Position numbers and translations under genes: made by a program
Source: Rhizobium croatiense
Lineage (GTDB): Bacteria > Pseudomonadota > Alphaproteobacteria > Rhizobiales > Rhizobiaceae
Direction: 5' to 3'
DNA length: 64,000 nucleotides
Assembly: GCF_019793465.1 (NCBI RefSeq)
Contig: NZ_JAILYJ010000006.1
Coordinates: 62,001-126,000, forward strand
Shown: positions 47,273-55,952 of the stretch, piece after piece
Numbering within the stretch: position 1 is the first letter of the stretch
Layout of the letters: every line of letters begins with the position of its first letter
Notes under the pieces: generated by a model
Database searches by the model: none
The model's input: the letters and a program-made list of their open reading frames with translations, nothing else
What the model was told of the DNA's origin: nothing

Positions 47273-48387
47273 CGGCGATGGAGATGTCGACCAGGTCGGA
47301 AATTTTAGTGGCGGTCGTGATCCCCGCCTACAATGCCAGTGACTATATCGCCGAGACGCTTCAGTCCGTCATCGATCAGACCCACAAGGCGCTGGAGATC
47401 ATTGTCGTCGACGACGGCTCGACCGACGAGACGGCCTCCATTTGCCGCCGCTTGGCCGCCGACGATCCGAGGATCCAGCTTCTGTCGACGGAAAACCGCG
47501 GCGTCGCCGCGGCGCGCAATACCGGGATCGCAGCATCGAAGGCCGGTTATCTCGCCTTCCTGGATGCGGACGACCTCTGGCATCCGACATATGTCGAAAG
47601 AATGCTGTCGGCGCTCCATCCCCTGCCCGAGGCCTGGGGCGCGGTCTATGCCCTTCACCGTATGGTCGATGCCGAGGGATATTGCACGCGGTCCGGCTCG
47701 TCGCTCAGCGCCCGGGAATCCATTCTCATCCGCCATCTCGTCTTCCGCTTCGTCGGCAATGGCAGCGGCTTCATGGTGCGCCGTGCCGTCATAGACAAGA
47801 TCGGCGGCTACGATCCGAGCTATGCCAATCAGGGAATCGGAGGATGCGAAGACTTCGATTTCGAACTCCGCACCGCCGAGCATTTCAAGATCGAGGCGGT
47901 GCCACTCGGCCTGGTGGGCTATCGCGTTCATGCCGCGGCCATGTCTGCCGACAGATCCCGAATGGCGCGATCGCTTCTGGCCGTCTATGAGCGATGCGTC
48001 GCCCGCAATCCGCAGCTTCCCGCTTTCGTCGTCAGCTGCGCCCGCGCCTCGGCCCACCTCTATGCATTCTCAAAATTTGCGGCTTTGAAAGATTGGCACA
48101 GCGCCGCAGCCTCGCTCAAGTACGTCTATCGTCATAGTCCCTTGCTTGCTGCCAGCGTCATCATCAAACTGATCTTTTCAAAAGCCGCCAGAGCCGCAAA
48201 CAGGGCGCTGTCGAAAGCCCGGCCGCTCTGGCGACAAAAGCAGAAGAAATTCAAAAAATTCGAAGAAATAGACCCTGTTATCCCGCTGGTTGGCGGATGG
48301 TCACGTTTCCGAACGAAGGCCTTGTTCCGGCGCTTGTCGGAGATCGACCGTTGCGACGGAGATTGCGCTGCGACCTCGAAGAGATAA
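47269..48387 (+). CDS. Family 2 glycosyltransferase
   Basis: A 372-aa GT2 enzyme: VAVVIPAYNASDYIAETLQS, IIVVDDGSTDETAS, FLDADDLWHP and GCEDFDFELRTAEHF. It shares these blocks closely with the 44451 gene, so the two are probably old duplicates. Its GTG at 47269 overlaps the exporter stop (GTGA); an ATG three codons later is possible. The basic C-terminal tail (RQKQKKFKKFEE) is unusual. Last gene of the operon. Confidence 0.85.
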   Translation: MTAMEMSTRSEILVAVVIPAYNASDYIAETLQSVIDQTHKALEIIVVDDGSTDETASICRRLAADDPRIQLLSTENRGVAAARNTGIAASKAGYLAFLDADDLWHPTYVERMLSALHPLPEAWGAVYALHRMVDAEGYCTRSGSSLSARESILIRHLVFRFVGNGSGFMVRRAVIDKIGGYDPSYANQGIGGCEDFDFELRTAEHFKIEAVPLGLVGYRVHAAAMSADRSRMARSLLAVYERCVARNPQLPAFVVSCARASAHLYAFSKFAALKDWHSAAASLKYVYRHSPLLAASVIIKLIFSKAARAANRALSKARPLWRQKQKKFKKFEEIDPVIPLVGGWSRFRTKALFRRLSEIDRCDGDCAATSKR

Positions 48388-48450
48388 TGCATTGTCGCCC
48401 GGATGTGCGCAGCGGTTCCGGGACAACGACATGCATCAAAACAGAGGACT

Positions 48451-48490
48451 AAAGGGCGTCGCATGATTCATGTTTGACGCGACGCGCTTT
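48451..48490. repeat. Intergenic palindrome ending the glycan operon
   Basis: AAAGGGCGTCGC and GCGACGCGCTTT pair over 12 positions with one mismatch and a 16-nt loop, followed by AGAGCATTTCCGG, a sequence style common between rhizobial genes. It may terminate the operon. Confidence 0.55.
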
Positions 48491-49657
48491 AGAGCATTTC
48501 CGGTTCTGAAGGCCGGCACCTCCCCTCCGCTGCCAACTATTTCTTAATTATTCAGTATAAATCGGACACGGCATAAAATATCTGTCGTCGCGAAATGACA
48601 AAACTGTGGGAAACTTATAATCTTCCGATAATAGTCTGTGACAATATCATGAATAAGCGCAATCATAGCTACGCACTGTGCAAGAAATCCTACCAGAGGA
48701 CCCGTCAACCACCCCGGCGGGTCCTCAACTTTGCGAGGGACAGGTTGCCGCGGGGCGCCGTTATGATCGCTGCCGACAGTGATATTCCCTGTTGCGATGG
48801 CCTTGCGCAAAGACCTGTATATCCGCAAGCAATGACCGGGCTCGCTCTCAACGCCAAGTGCTTCCGCTTTGCGACGAAATTACCGGACGGAAAATCCGCC
48901 CCTGTAGAGATAATGTCGTTATTATAAAGTGATAGACCAGCTCATCTTTATTATTGAAATAAGCACATCTTGCCGTTATTAACCATAAACAGTTCAGTCA
49001 TCACAAAACCAACTTTTAAATACAACCAGTATCTGAAATATATATTTTTACCTTTTGATAAAATTTTAATTTTATCTTATTTATTACCCGAAGTTATTGC
49101 AGATGCCGCTCAACGGCGCCGACTTACATTCTTGTCGAAAAAACATAACACATCCTCACATTCTTTCCCCTTTCCTTCGTCGCAATGGCGCGGCCAGGCA
49201 ACACTTGGGAAGGAGCAAGCAGGACTAAATCCGACAATCCCGGCATGAGCCGGCCTCGATAGTGCGCAACACAATTCAACTTCGGAGAATGACGATCGTG
49301 AAGGCCAACGGAGGTTTAACATCTTGGCAAATCAAATGATTACGGCAGGTCACCCCGCTGCGGATAGACCGGCATTGGCAAGCCTTCGACCGGTCATTTC
49401 AAGTCCGTCAGGCGGCCCGAGACCAAAGAGCCGCAGGCTCAAAGACACCCACTCTCGTCGAGCGACTCCCGGCATGAACAGTCAATCCACCTACGCGAAT
49501 GACTTCACTCAATTCAACCCACCGAAATGCCTTTTGACTGACCAAATCTGTGTCGAAATGGTCGCACCGCGCCATTGAATTAACCGTTCATAAAGCATTT
49601 GCTTGCTCAACTTATAATTTGTGTCATGGTCACTGCAAGTAGTGAGGAGCCGACCTG
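48491..49657. other. Long intergenic region with an AT-rich core
   Basis: No convincing gene. The part from about 48920 to 49115 is strongly AT-rich compared with the rest of the window, with T/A runs such as TATATATTTTTACC. A 16-codon frame at 49289-49339 (MTIVKANGGLTSWQIK) resembles the opening of rhizobial AraC regulators but stops at once. TATAAT at 49611-49616 may be the promoter of the 49658 gene. Confidence 0.5.
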
Positions 49658-49864
49658 ATGAGTGATATAGCATCGCAGATTCCGGAATTTGGTTATGATG
49701 AACGCGTGATGATCTGCCGGAAGCAGATCGAGAAAGCGGTTTATCAGTTCATTGCAAACACGAAGGTCGAGGGGTGCGATCCGGCGGAAGTCGCAATGGC
49801 CATCGCGGACATTGCCGACGATTACATTTTACTGCTGGCTCAGAAGCGCAATTTGACCCATTGA
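49658..49864 (+). CDS. Small hypothetical protein
   Basis: A 68-aa protein, acidic and mostly helical (ERVMICRKQIEKAVYQFIAN, VAMAIADIADDYILLLAQ), with no signal or membrane segment. GAGGAG lies 11 bp before the ATG and TATAAT about 45 bp before, so expression is plausible. Not recognised. The 49865-50223 stretch after it shows no gene. Confidence 0.55.
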   Translation: MSDIASQIPEFGYDERVMICRKQIEKAVYQFIANTKVEGCDPAEVAMAIADIADDYILLLAQKRNLTH

Positions 49865-50223
49865 GATCAGGGATCGGCCGGCCCGGCCGATCAGACGACC
49901 ACTGAGACCAAACTCGCCGCCGTCTCCCCGCCCGGAGACAACGTCAACGAAACCGCTTACCGTACATTTTGAATGTCTATTGTGCCCGGGTATCGAATAC
50001 AGCCCGAATAAGCGGCAGCCCAAGACCCACTCCGGATTTCTCCCGGGCCAACTCAAATCGATTTCCGAATAGATCGATTGCGCCGCCCCTGCCCCGGCAG
50101 CACTTATCCATTGCCGCAGAGACACCAGTCGCCGGCCTCACCCTTCGAAGCCCCTGCGGGGCGCCTCAGGATGTGGATGGAGAGTAGGGGCGGTATTTTT
50201 CGCTAAGGGTGTTGTCGCCCCTA

Positions 50224-50711
50224 TCAGTCGGCCGAGTCCAGCGCGCAAAGCAGACCATCGACGGGAATCGCGGCCAGTCTTTCGCGCTTGATATCGACCC
50301 TCCAGGCTTTGACGACGCTCTCCGATCGATAGGAACCATCCGGCTGTTCCACCATCCTGCCGAGCGCAAAGACGAAGTCCTGAGGAACCGGCTCGACGAG
50401 CAATAGCCCGGTTGCAGAAGTTCGTGGCGGGGGCTGGGCTTGACAATCGTCACTTGATCGACCGCGCTCCAGACGGCAAGGTTTCCATCCCTGCCGGTCT
50501 GGCGCTGCAGCACCAGCGAGAGCTTTGCGCCGCATTTGAGCTCGGCTGCCGAATAGGCTGGGCCTCCGGCCATTCCGCTCAAGGCCGTTCCACTGACTTC
50601 CACACAGCCCTTCGCAGCAGGAGGCGTCGATTTTCCCCGCGCCTCGCTGGCATGGCCGGCGGCCGGGATCAGAGCGAGAAAAGCGGCGATCGCAGGAAAA
50701 GACCGTGACAT
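50224..50711 (-). pseudogene. Secreted hypothetical protein, frameshifted
   Basis: Begins with a signal peptide (SFPAIAAFLALIPAAGHA), then CVEVSGTALSGMAGGPAYSA and SLVLQRQTGRDGNLAVW. Near 50403-50425 the frame is lost; the next frame carries on as GLLLVEPVPQDFVFALGRMV to a stop at 50224. One base is missing or added. The full protein would be about 162 aa. No family recognised. Confidence 0.55.
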
Positions 50712-50942
50712 GGATAAACCATTGTAACGTGAAGCGGGGGAAGAGGAACGCTGGTGGCCATTAGTGTGAAGGCGTCATTTTTCCCGCCTCGCGCAAAGCA
50801 ACTGAATTTCACGCGACACCCCTCTACCCGGAAGAGAAGGCCGGAGCCTTGCTCGGAGATGAGGCAATACCCTGCGGATTGCGGAACTTCGGCTGCGGTG
50901 GTCGGTCGTCGACCGCGTCCTTCGGGAGCTCCGAAAGCCTGA

Positions 50943-51197
50943 CTAATGTCTCTTTACGCTCACTTGCGGAACCGGGGAGCTCAATTCAGCCAGATCCCTG
51001 GTCAGCCCCTCCCCGACTTCCTGCTTCACCGCCTCAAGGGCAAGATCGAGGCAATTCGTCGCGAACGGCAGTTTGACATCCTGAGCGACCTGTCGCGCAT
51101 AGGCGATCATTCGCGCCAGTGCGACCAGTTCGTCCAGAGCCTCTTCCGCCCTGAGGTCAGCATTTATGTTAGCAGCCGATGTCACGCCCATGCCCAT
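50943..51197 (-). CDS. Small helical protein in the TfuA/YcaO locus
   Basis: An 84-aa protein, ATG at 51197 (or 51191, better spaced from TTGGAGA). Almost wholly helical: AEEALDELVALARMIAYARQ, DLALEAVKQEVGEGL, with one Cys (ATNCLDLAL). No signal peptide. It follows tfuA by 96 bp on the same strand. It could be a second substrate, an escort or binding protein, or unrelated; I recognise no family. Confidence 0.6.
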   Translation of the reverse strand: MGMGVTSAANINADLRAEEALDELVALARMIAYARQVAQDVKLPFATNCLDLALEAVKQEVGEGLTRDLAELSSPVPQVSVKRH

Positions 51198-51293
51198 TTC
51201 TCCAACGAATTGAAGGAACAATACGCGGGCTGGCGTGGCCAAGCCCGTGAAAAAAGCGTGACACAACTCCCGGTGACGATTGCCGCATTCGTT

Positions 51294-52001
51294 TCACAAT
51301 GCGGGCCGTGTAGGAAATGCAGTCTCGTGCAATTCCCACGGCAAATCGGCATTCACGCGGATGTCTGCGGCTGCCTGCACGGCTTTCAATAACTCCAGCG
51401 CATCGAGGCGTTTTTGATCGACGGAATGCGCGACCAGGGCCGAAAATAGTTTCGGACGATCCGGCGCAGCTATGCTCGCGCATTGCTCGACGATCGCCCG
51501 CCACGTCCGCCTCTTGAAAAAGATCGCGCTGGCGGCATCTTCAAGCTCCCGGCGCACGCCTCCTGGAAGCAATTCACGTCTTTCCATGGCATCGAGCGTG
51601 GCGCTGACATTGACCAACGGCACCGTCAACGGTTTGCTGCCGAGCGCGCTCGGCGCGTGCACGAGCGCGACGGCAGCATCATCGACCAGCCGGCCCGAGC
51701 GGTAGTCTTCGAAAATGCGGCCGATCCCGATCATGCCGAACGGATGGCATTCTGCAGCCCGCAGCGCGCCCATGCTTGCCGCCCCCAGCACCGTCACGCC
51801 AAGCGAGAGAGCGCGGAGAATTTCCTTATGCCAGACCGGCGCGGCATATTCGAAGCCGCCGTCGATCAGGCCGATGACATTGGCACCCTGTTCCGCCACA
51901 GCCAGAACATCCCCCTGCGTCGCAGGCGGCTGGACGCGTATCGCCTCGCCGGCAAGTGCGGCTGCGTCGGGAAGACTGGGACCTGCGAAAATAATCTTCA
52001 A
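51294..52001 (-). CDS. tfuA: TfuA-like protein, YcaO partner
   Basis: A 235-aa cytoplasmic protein with the TfuA core: IIFAGPSLPDA at the N-terminus, then GLIDGGFEYAAPVWHKEIL, GVTVLGAASMGALRAAE, HPFGMIGIGRIFEDY and VDDAAVALVHAP. TfuA was first seen to raise trifolitoxin yield in Rhizobium; with YcaO it takes part in backbone thioamide formation, where it is thought to help supply sulfur. Its ATG overlaps the ycaO stop by four bases. Very likely works with the YcaO upstream. Confidence 0.9.
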   Translation of the reverse strand: MKIIFAGPSLPDAAALAGEAIRVQPPATQGDVLAVAEQGANVIGLIDGGFEYAAPVWHKEILRALSLGVTVLGAASMGALRAAECHPFGMIGIGRIFEDYRSGRLVDDAAVALVHAPSALGSKPLTVPLVNVSATLDAMERRELLPGGVRRELEDAASAIFFKRRTWRAIVEQCASIAAPDRPKLFSALVAHSVDQKRLDALELLKAVQAAADIRVNADLPWELHETAFPTRPAL

Positions 52002-53218
52002 AAGCCAATCGCCCTCGCCAGCGCCCTTGTTCCCAACCGCCGAGCACGCTCCCCTTCCGGATTTTCGAGCGCGGGAATAACGACCTTGGCGACGCTGAAG
52101 GGAAGCGTGTCCTCGCTGAGGCGCACTGCGATGACCGAGCCGATCCCTTTTATTCGCAAAGCCTCCAGCACATGCTGCAGCATCTGTGCCAGATCACGTG
52201 ACCAATTTTCCGGTGCTGAGCCCGGCGATGCGGGGACTGCGTCGAAGGCTCGTCGCATCAGCGGCGGCAAGGATCTTGAAAACGTGGCCGGAGAAATATC
52301 GTCCCTGGCTCCGCTGATATATGTGAGCCGCGATTGCACGGCTTCCGTTACCGCCCGAATAGCCGCGCGCACGGGAGACGGATGGGCCCCCGTGCCGCCG
52401 GTCACCTCGACAAGGCGGATGTCCCTGCCGCCGTGGCGATGCCGCGGGTCCGGAACGCAATCCCCGGGGCCCAGCATGGCGGTGAAGCAAGGAATGGCGA
52501 TGTCGCTGGTGATATCGAAGAGCCTGAGCGCCAATCCCGACGCTTCGATCTTGTCGATCAACCCGTCCAAGGCGCCATCCTGGAAACCGCGGGGATCGAC
52601 GCAGCCGGCATAACGATCCGCTTCCGCGCTGACTTGCCACAGCACATGCGCGTCCCGCTCGATCCGCTCGAGCACACCTTGAAAAATCGCTTCCTCGAGG
52701 TTGTTTCCCGAGGCCAGGCCGTCGGATGACATCCAGTATCGGGCATCCCGCGTACGGTCGAGCACCACCGCTTCAAAGGGGATATAAATCTTCCCGCCGG
52801 TGAGCATATCGATGCCGGTCACCCAATCCGTCTCCTCGTCCGGCCCGAGGTCGGGTTTATGGATGGCGATCAGGCAGTCCAGCGCGTCGATCTTGTGCCC
52901 CATCGCCCGCAGGCCGGACGCGCTGCTGCGGAGCTGATCGACGAACGGTTCGCCGGCAACGGCCCGTTCCAGGGCTTCCATGACCGTGGACACCTTGGCA
53001 TCGACATCGGTCAGGCCTTTCCCCTGAGCAATCACGATTGATCTAGAATTCGGGGTATATGCGCACCAGACGGGGATTCCGATGTCGTCGAGCCCGGTAT
53101 GTCGCGCCACCCTGGTAACCCCGAATCTGGCCAACAAGGGCTCGACGCGGGAAAGAGTTTCCCGCGGCGATATAATCCTGTCGGAATATGTCGACTGGTT
53201 CGTCAGATGCCGGCTCAG
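51998..53218 (-). CDS. ycaO: YcaO-domain cyclodehydratase/thioamidase
   Basis: A 406-aa YcaO protein that uses ATP to activate a peptide backbone amide. Blocks seen: FGVTRVARHTGLDDIGIPVW, QGKGLTDVDAKVSTVMEALE (ATP/Mg site, ExxE-like MEALERAVAGE), LEEAIFQGVLERIERDA and near the end the GERARRLGTRAL tail, without the PxPxP end of azoline YcaOs. With TfuA next door, thioamide formation is favoured over azolines. No ATG, GTG or TTG lies in frame between the small-protein stop and the conserved start; CTG at 53218 overlaps that stop (CTGA) and is the simplest start, otherwise a TTG at 53383 or a misread base. Confidence 0.88.
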   Translation of the reverse strand: MSRHLTNQSTYSDRIISPRETLSRVEPLLARFGVTRVARHTGLDDIGIPVWCAYTPNSRSIVIAQGKGLTDVDAKVSTVMEALERAVAGEPFVDQLRSSASGLRAMGHKIDALDCLIAIHKPDLGPDEETDWVTGIDMLTGGKIYIPFEAVVLDRTRDARYWMSSDGLASGNNLEEAIFQGVLERIERDAHVLWQVSAEADRYAGCVDPRGFQDGALDGLIDKIEASGLALRLFDITSDIAIPCFTAMLGPGDCVPDPRHRHGGRDIRLVEVTGGTGAHPSPVRAAIRAVTEAVQSRLTYISGARDDISPATFSRSLPPLMRRAFDAVPASPGSAPENWSRDLAQMLQHVLEALRIKGIGSVIAVRLSEDTLPFSVAKVVIPALENPEGERARRLGTRALARAIGF

Positions 53219-53427
53219 CCGTCGACGTGGCCGGAAAGAGCGGCCTGCGCCGACGAAACGGCGACGGCCAAGTCGACGCCCTTCACGAATATGCCGCCGG
53301 CTTTGCGCAGGCTGCTCGCTGTCGCCAAATCCCCCGTCGGGTTGAGCGGCGTAACCGTGCCCGCGTCGAGATCGGCGATCCAAAGACCAGTCTCGCCCGG
53401 TATTCCTATAATGACAACTTTCGCCAT
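53215..53427 (-). CDS. 70-aa small protein, candidate YcaO/TfuA substrate
   Basis: Sequence runs MAKVVIIGIPGETGLWIADL, then DAGTVTPLNPTGDLATASSL, then RKAGGIFVKGVDLAVAVSSA and a tail ending GHVDG. It has no Cys, is rich in Gly, Ala, Val, Thr and Ser, and has no signal peptide or membrane segment. The ATG follows TAGGGG at good spacing, 21 bp after the regulator gene, and its stop overlaps the ycaO start. Size, position and coupling suit a RiPP precursor or modified small protein; an accessory binding protein is the alternative. Not a recognised family. Confidence 0.65.
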   Translation of the reverse strand: MAKVVIIGIPGETGLWIADLDAGTVTPLNPTGDLATASSLRKAGGIFVKGVDLAVAVSSAQAALSGHVDG

Positions 53428-53448
53428 GTAAATGCCCCTAAGTTATTG

Positions 53449-55290
53449 TTAAAAACCGGCCTTCAACAGGCCCTCCCGATACAGCTCTTTTTGCCAATGC
53501 TCCTTGAACGGAACGATGGCGAGCCACTTCTCGACGTCGAAAACCGGGTTGATGCTTTCAGCACGCTGCCGATGGAAGAGCGCCCGCTTTCGATCGCCGA
53601 TCATTGCGCAACTGGCCGCGGCGATGCGATGGGCCGGCGCTTTGTCTTTCATCGCCTCGACGTAGGCGATGGCCTCCTCATACTGTTCCAGAAAGAAGCT
53701 CGCTCCCGCAGCACACCAGAGATATGCGTCAGGCGCGAGCGGATTGAGCGAAATCGCTTTTCTGATCTTGGCGAGCGCGTCACCGGGGCGGGATGCATGC
53801 ACGAGCGTGTCGGCATGGCTGTAGATGACATCGGCAAAATGCGGGCTGAGCTCCTCCGCCAGATGAAGTGAGGCGACACTGGCATCGACATCGCCGAGAT
53901 AGAGTTTGGTGACGCCAAGCTCGCGATGACCCGCCGCCGACGCCGGATCCCGCTCGATTGCGCGAAGCGCATTCTGCTCTGCCAGATGCAGCAGCTCGTT
54001 GTTTCCCTGCGCAGTTACGAGCCATTCACTGGTGAAGGTTCTCGCCAGTCCGGTAAATGAGGCGGAGAAATCCGCTTTATGCGACAGCGACTGCTTGAAC
54101 GCCTTCCGTGCCCGGCGGATATGCGGCAAGGTCAGCTTGCTCATCAAGCTCGAGCCGACGAGATAAGCGTGATAGGCCCCAGGATTGGCTTCGAAACGTA
54201 ACCGCTCCTCCTCGTTCTCAGCCAACTCACGCGCCACTGACACAGTCAGTTGCTGGGCAATCACCCGCCTTTGGCGCGGCAATATATCGGGGTTCATCGC
54301 AAAGCGGTTGGCCCAGATGATCTCGTCCGTGGGAAAGTAGATCAGCTGCGCAAACAACCCCTCTTCGGAAAATCGGGTGTCCAGAAGATAGGCGATCGAG
54401 TGCCGGGCGACCACAGCCGCCTTCTCGGAGTCACGGCGGATCTGGCCGGCCGTATGCGGCGCGACGATGGAAATGTTTCGAAGCGCGCACAGTTCTATGG
54501 TGACGTCTTCGATCAGGGCGTTGGCAAGGGCAAGTCCGGCATCGGCATGCTTGGCTGTCGGGGGAAGCAACACCAGACGAGGCAGGATCAGCGGCGGCGC
54601 CGATATGCTTTCGATGTCGGTCGGCTGGCTGCCAGGCTCGGAGCGCGTCCCCTCGACCCTTGGATGGCTGTCGCCATTTGCCAATCGGGAAAACGATGAG
54701 CCGCGGGATATCTGGTGCAGCAGCGCCCTCACCTGCTCGTCATTCGGATCCCGCTCGAGGATTTGCAGGGCGGCGCTCGAAATGATGCGCGCCGCGCCGG
54801 GCTTCTGCACTTCGGGCAGCGCCTCCAGCAATGCCTGACGCAATTGCAGCGCCTGGGCGTCCCGCTGCGCCCTGATCCAAGCATCTATCGGCCTTGTCGC
54901 CGGCTTGATATTTCCGATGAAACCGCGCTGGGCCAATTCGGCGATCGCCTGCAGCCGATCCAGCGGCGCACCGCCGGCCCGAAAGACATCCAGATCGCTG
55001 GAAACTGCCTGCATGTTGAGGCGAACCGTCGTGGCGGTGAAATCGAAGGCTATTTCAGCGCGTCCGCCGTCCATCTCGCGGATGCGAGACAGCATTTTGC
55101 GCAGATTGAGCCGCGCCAACTCCGGCTCGACGTCGCTCCATAGAAACTGTGCCAGTTCATAGCGGCTGAGCTCAGGGCTCGCCCCGGCATAGATATGGGC
55201 CATCATCAACAGACCTTTGATCGGATAGCGAACCAGCTCGCCATTCGTCTCGGTCAACCGCAGATCGCCAAATGTCTGCAGATGAAGCAC
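53449..55290 (-). CDS. SARP-type regulator with TolB-like and TPR regions
   Basis: A 613-aa protein. N-terminal winged helix (LQTFGDLRLTETNGELVRYP, LARLNLRKMLSRIRE) and a BTAD-like helical repeat (about residues 95-195) as in SARP activators. The middle (about 235-350) resembles the TolB/FlgO-like domain found in rhizobial TPR regulators: ALANALIEDVTIELCALRNI, AYLLDTRFSEEGLFAQL. The C-terminal 240 residues are TPR-like helices (DPASAAGHRELGVTKLYLGD, ISLNPLAPDAYLWCAAGASF). It lies 9 bp after the XRE gene and 21 bp before the small protein, so it is probably the local activator, inferred from position. Confidence 0.8.
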   Translation of the reverse strand: MLHLQTFGDLRLTETNGELVRYPIKGLLMMAHIYAGASPELSRYELAQFLWSDVEPELARLNLRKMLSRIREMDGGRAEIAFDFTATTVRLNMQAVSSDLDVFRAGGAPLDRLQAIAELAQRGFIGNIKPATRPIDAWIRAQRDAQALQLRQALLEALPEVQKPGAARIISSAALQILERDPNDEQVRALLHQISRGSSFSRLANGDSHPRVEGTRSEPGSQPTDIESISAPPLILPRLVLLPPTAKHADAGLALANALIEDVTIELCALRNISIVAPHTAGQIRRDSEKAAVVARHSIAYLLDTRFSEEGLFAQLIYFPTDEIIWANRFAMNPDILPRQRRVIAQQLTVSVARELAENEEERLRFEANPGAYHAYLVGSSLMSKLTLPHIRRARKAFKQSLSHKADFSASFTGLARTFTSEWLVTAQGNNELLHLAEQNALRAIERDPASAAGHRELGVTKLYLGDVDASVASLHLAEELSPHFADVIYSHADTLVHASRPGDALAKIRKAISLNPLAPDAYLWCAAGASFFLEQYEEAIAYVEAMKDKAPAHRIAAASCAMIGDRKRALFHRQRAESINPVFDVEKWLAIVPFKEHWQKELYREGLLKAGF

Positions 55291-55299
55291 GATCCATCC

Positions 55300-55725
55300 T
55301 CAGTTGTGCGCCACCGGATCCTGCAGCTCGCCGTCGATATCGGGCAAGCCCGTAACGGCCAGGCTTTTGGCCAATGCCACCAGTTTTTGCCTGATATTCG
55401 GATCCTCGATGGCGATAAACGCCTTGTTGAGCGCCAGTCCTTCCTTCGACGACAGGAATTTGTTCAACTCGCTCGTCTCACCTTCGATCGGTCCGGCACC
55501 GCCGTTCTCGAAGAAAAAGCCGACGGGCACGCGAAGGATTTCGGAAATGCGCTGAAGACGGCTGGCGCCGATGCGATTCGTTCCTTTTTCGTATTTCTGA
55601 ATTTGCTGAAAGGTAATGCCCAGAAGTTCAGCCAAACCATGCTGGGTCATTCCGAGCGTCTTTCGCCGAACTCTCACGCGGTTGCCAACATAGACGTCGA
55701 TGGAATTCGGCGATTTAGCCTTCAT
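55300..55725 (-). CDS. XRE-family transcriptional regulator
   Basis: A 141-aa protein with an N-terminal HTH_3 domain (VRVRRKTLGMTQHGLAELLG, ITFQQIQKYEKGTNRIGASR) and a C-terminal helical part. This type is widespread in rhizobia (PraR-like). The ATG at 55725 has GGGAGA upstream. It heads the minus-strand run into the SARP, small protein, ycaO and tfuA genes. Upstream on this strand TTGCAT and ATTATA are 17 bp apart (about 55767-55795), a possible promoter. Confidence 0.85.
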   Translation of the reverse strand: MKAKSPNSIDVYVGNRVRVRRKTLGMTQHGLAELLGITFQQIQKYEKGTNRIGASRLQRISEILRVPVGFFFENGGAGPIEGETSELNKFLSSKEGLALNKAFIAIEDPNIRQKLVALAKSLAVTGLPDIDGELQDPVAHN

Positions 55726-55952
55726 GAAAATAAGTCTCCCGCTTTATCAGCACGCCCGTTGTATAATGGAGAATTTGCGCAAGAATGCAACTAAAAGTAA
55801 ATATTTTGTAAGGATTTTTTTCAGCGCCGCGCACAGTACAAACAACCTGTGGATTACCGCAGGCGCGCACCATGACAGCTATATAAGGAGTACATTATCG
55901 CGCAAGTCAGAGCGGAGGCGGACCGTCAAAATCTGCCTGCCGCCCTGTCTTC

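Noticed and set aside
48595-48927. 110-aa open frame
   Set aside because: No ribosome site, no domain, poor codon pattern.
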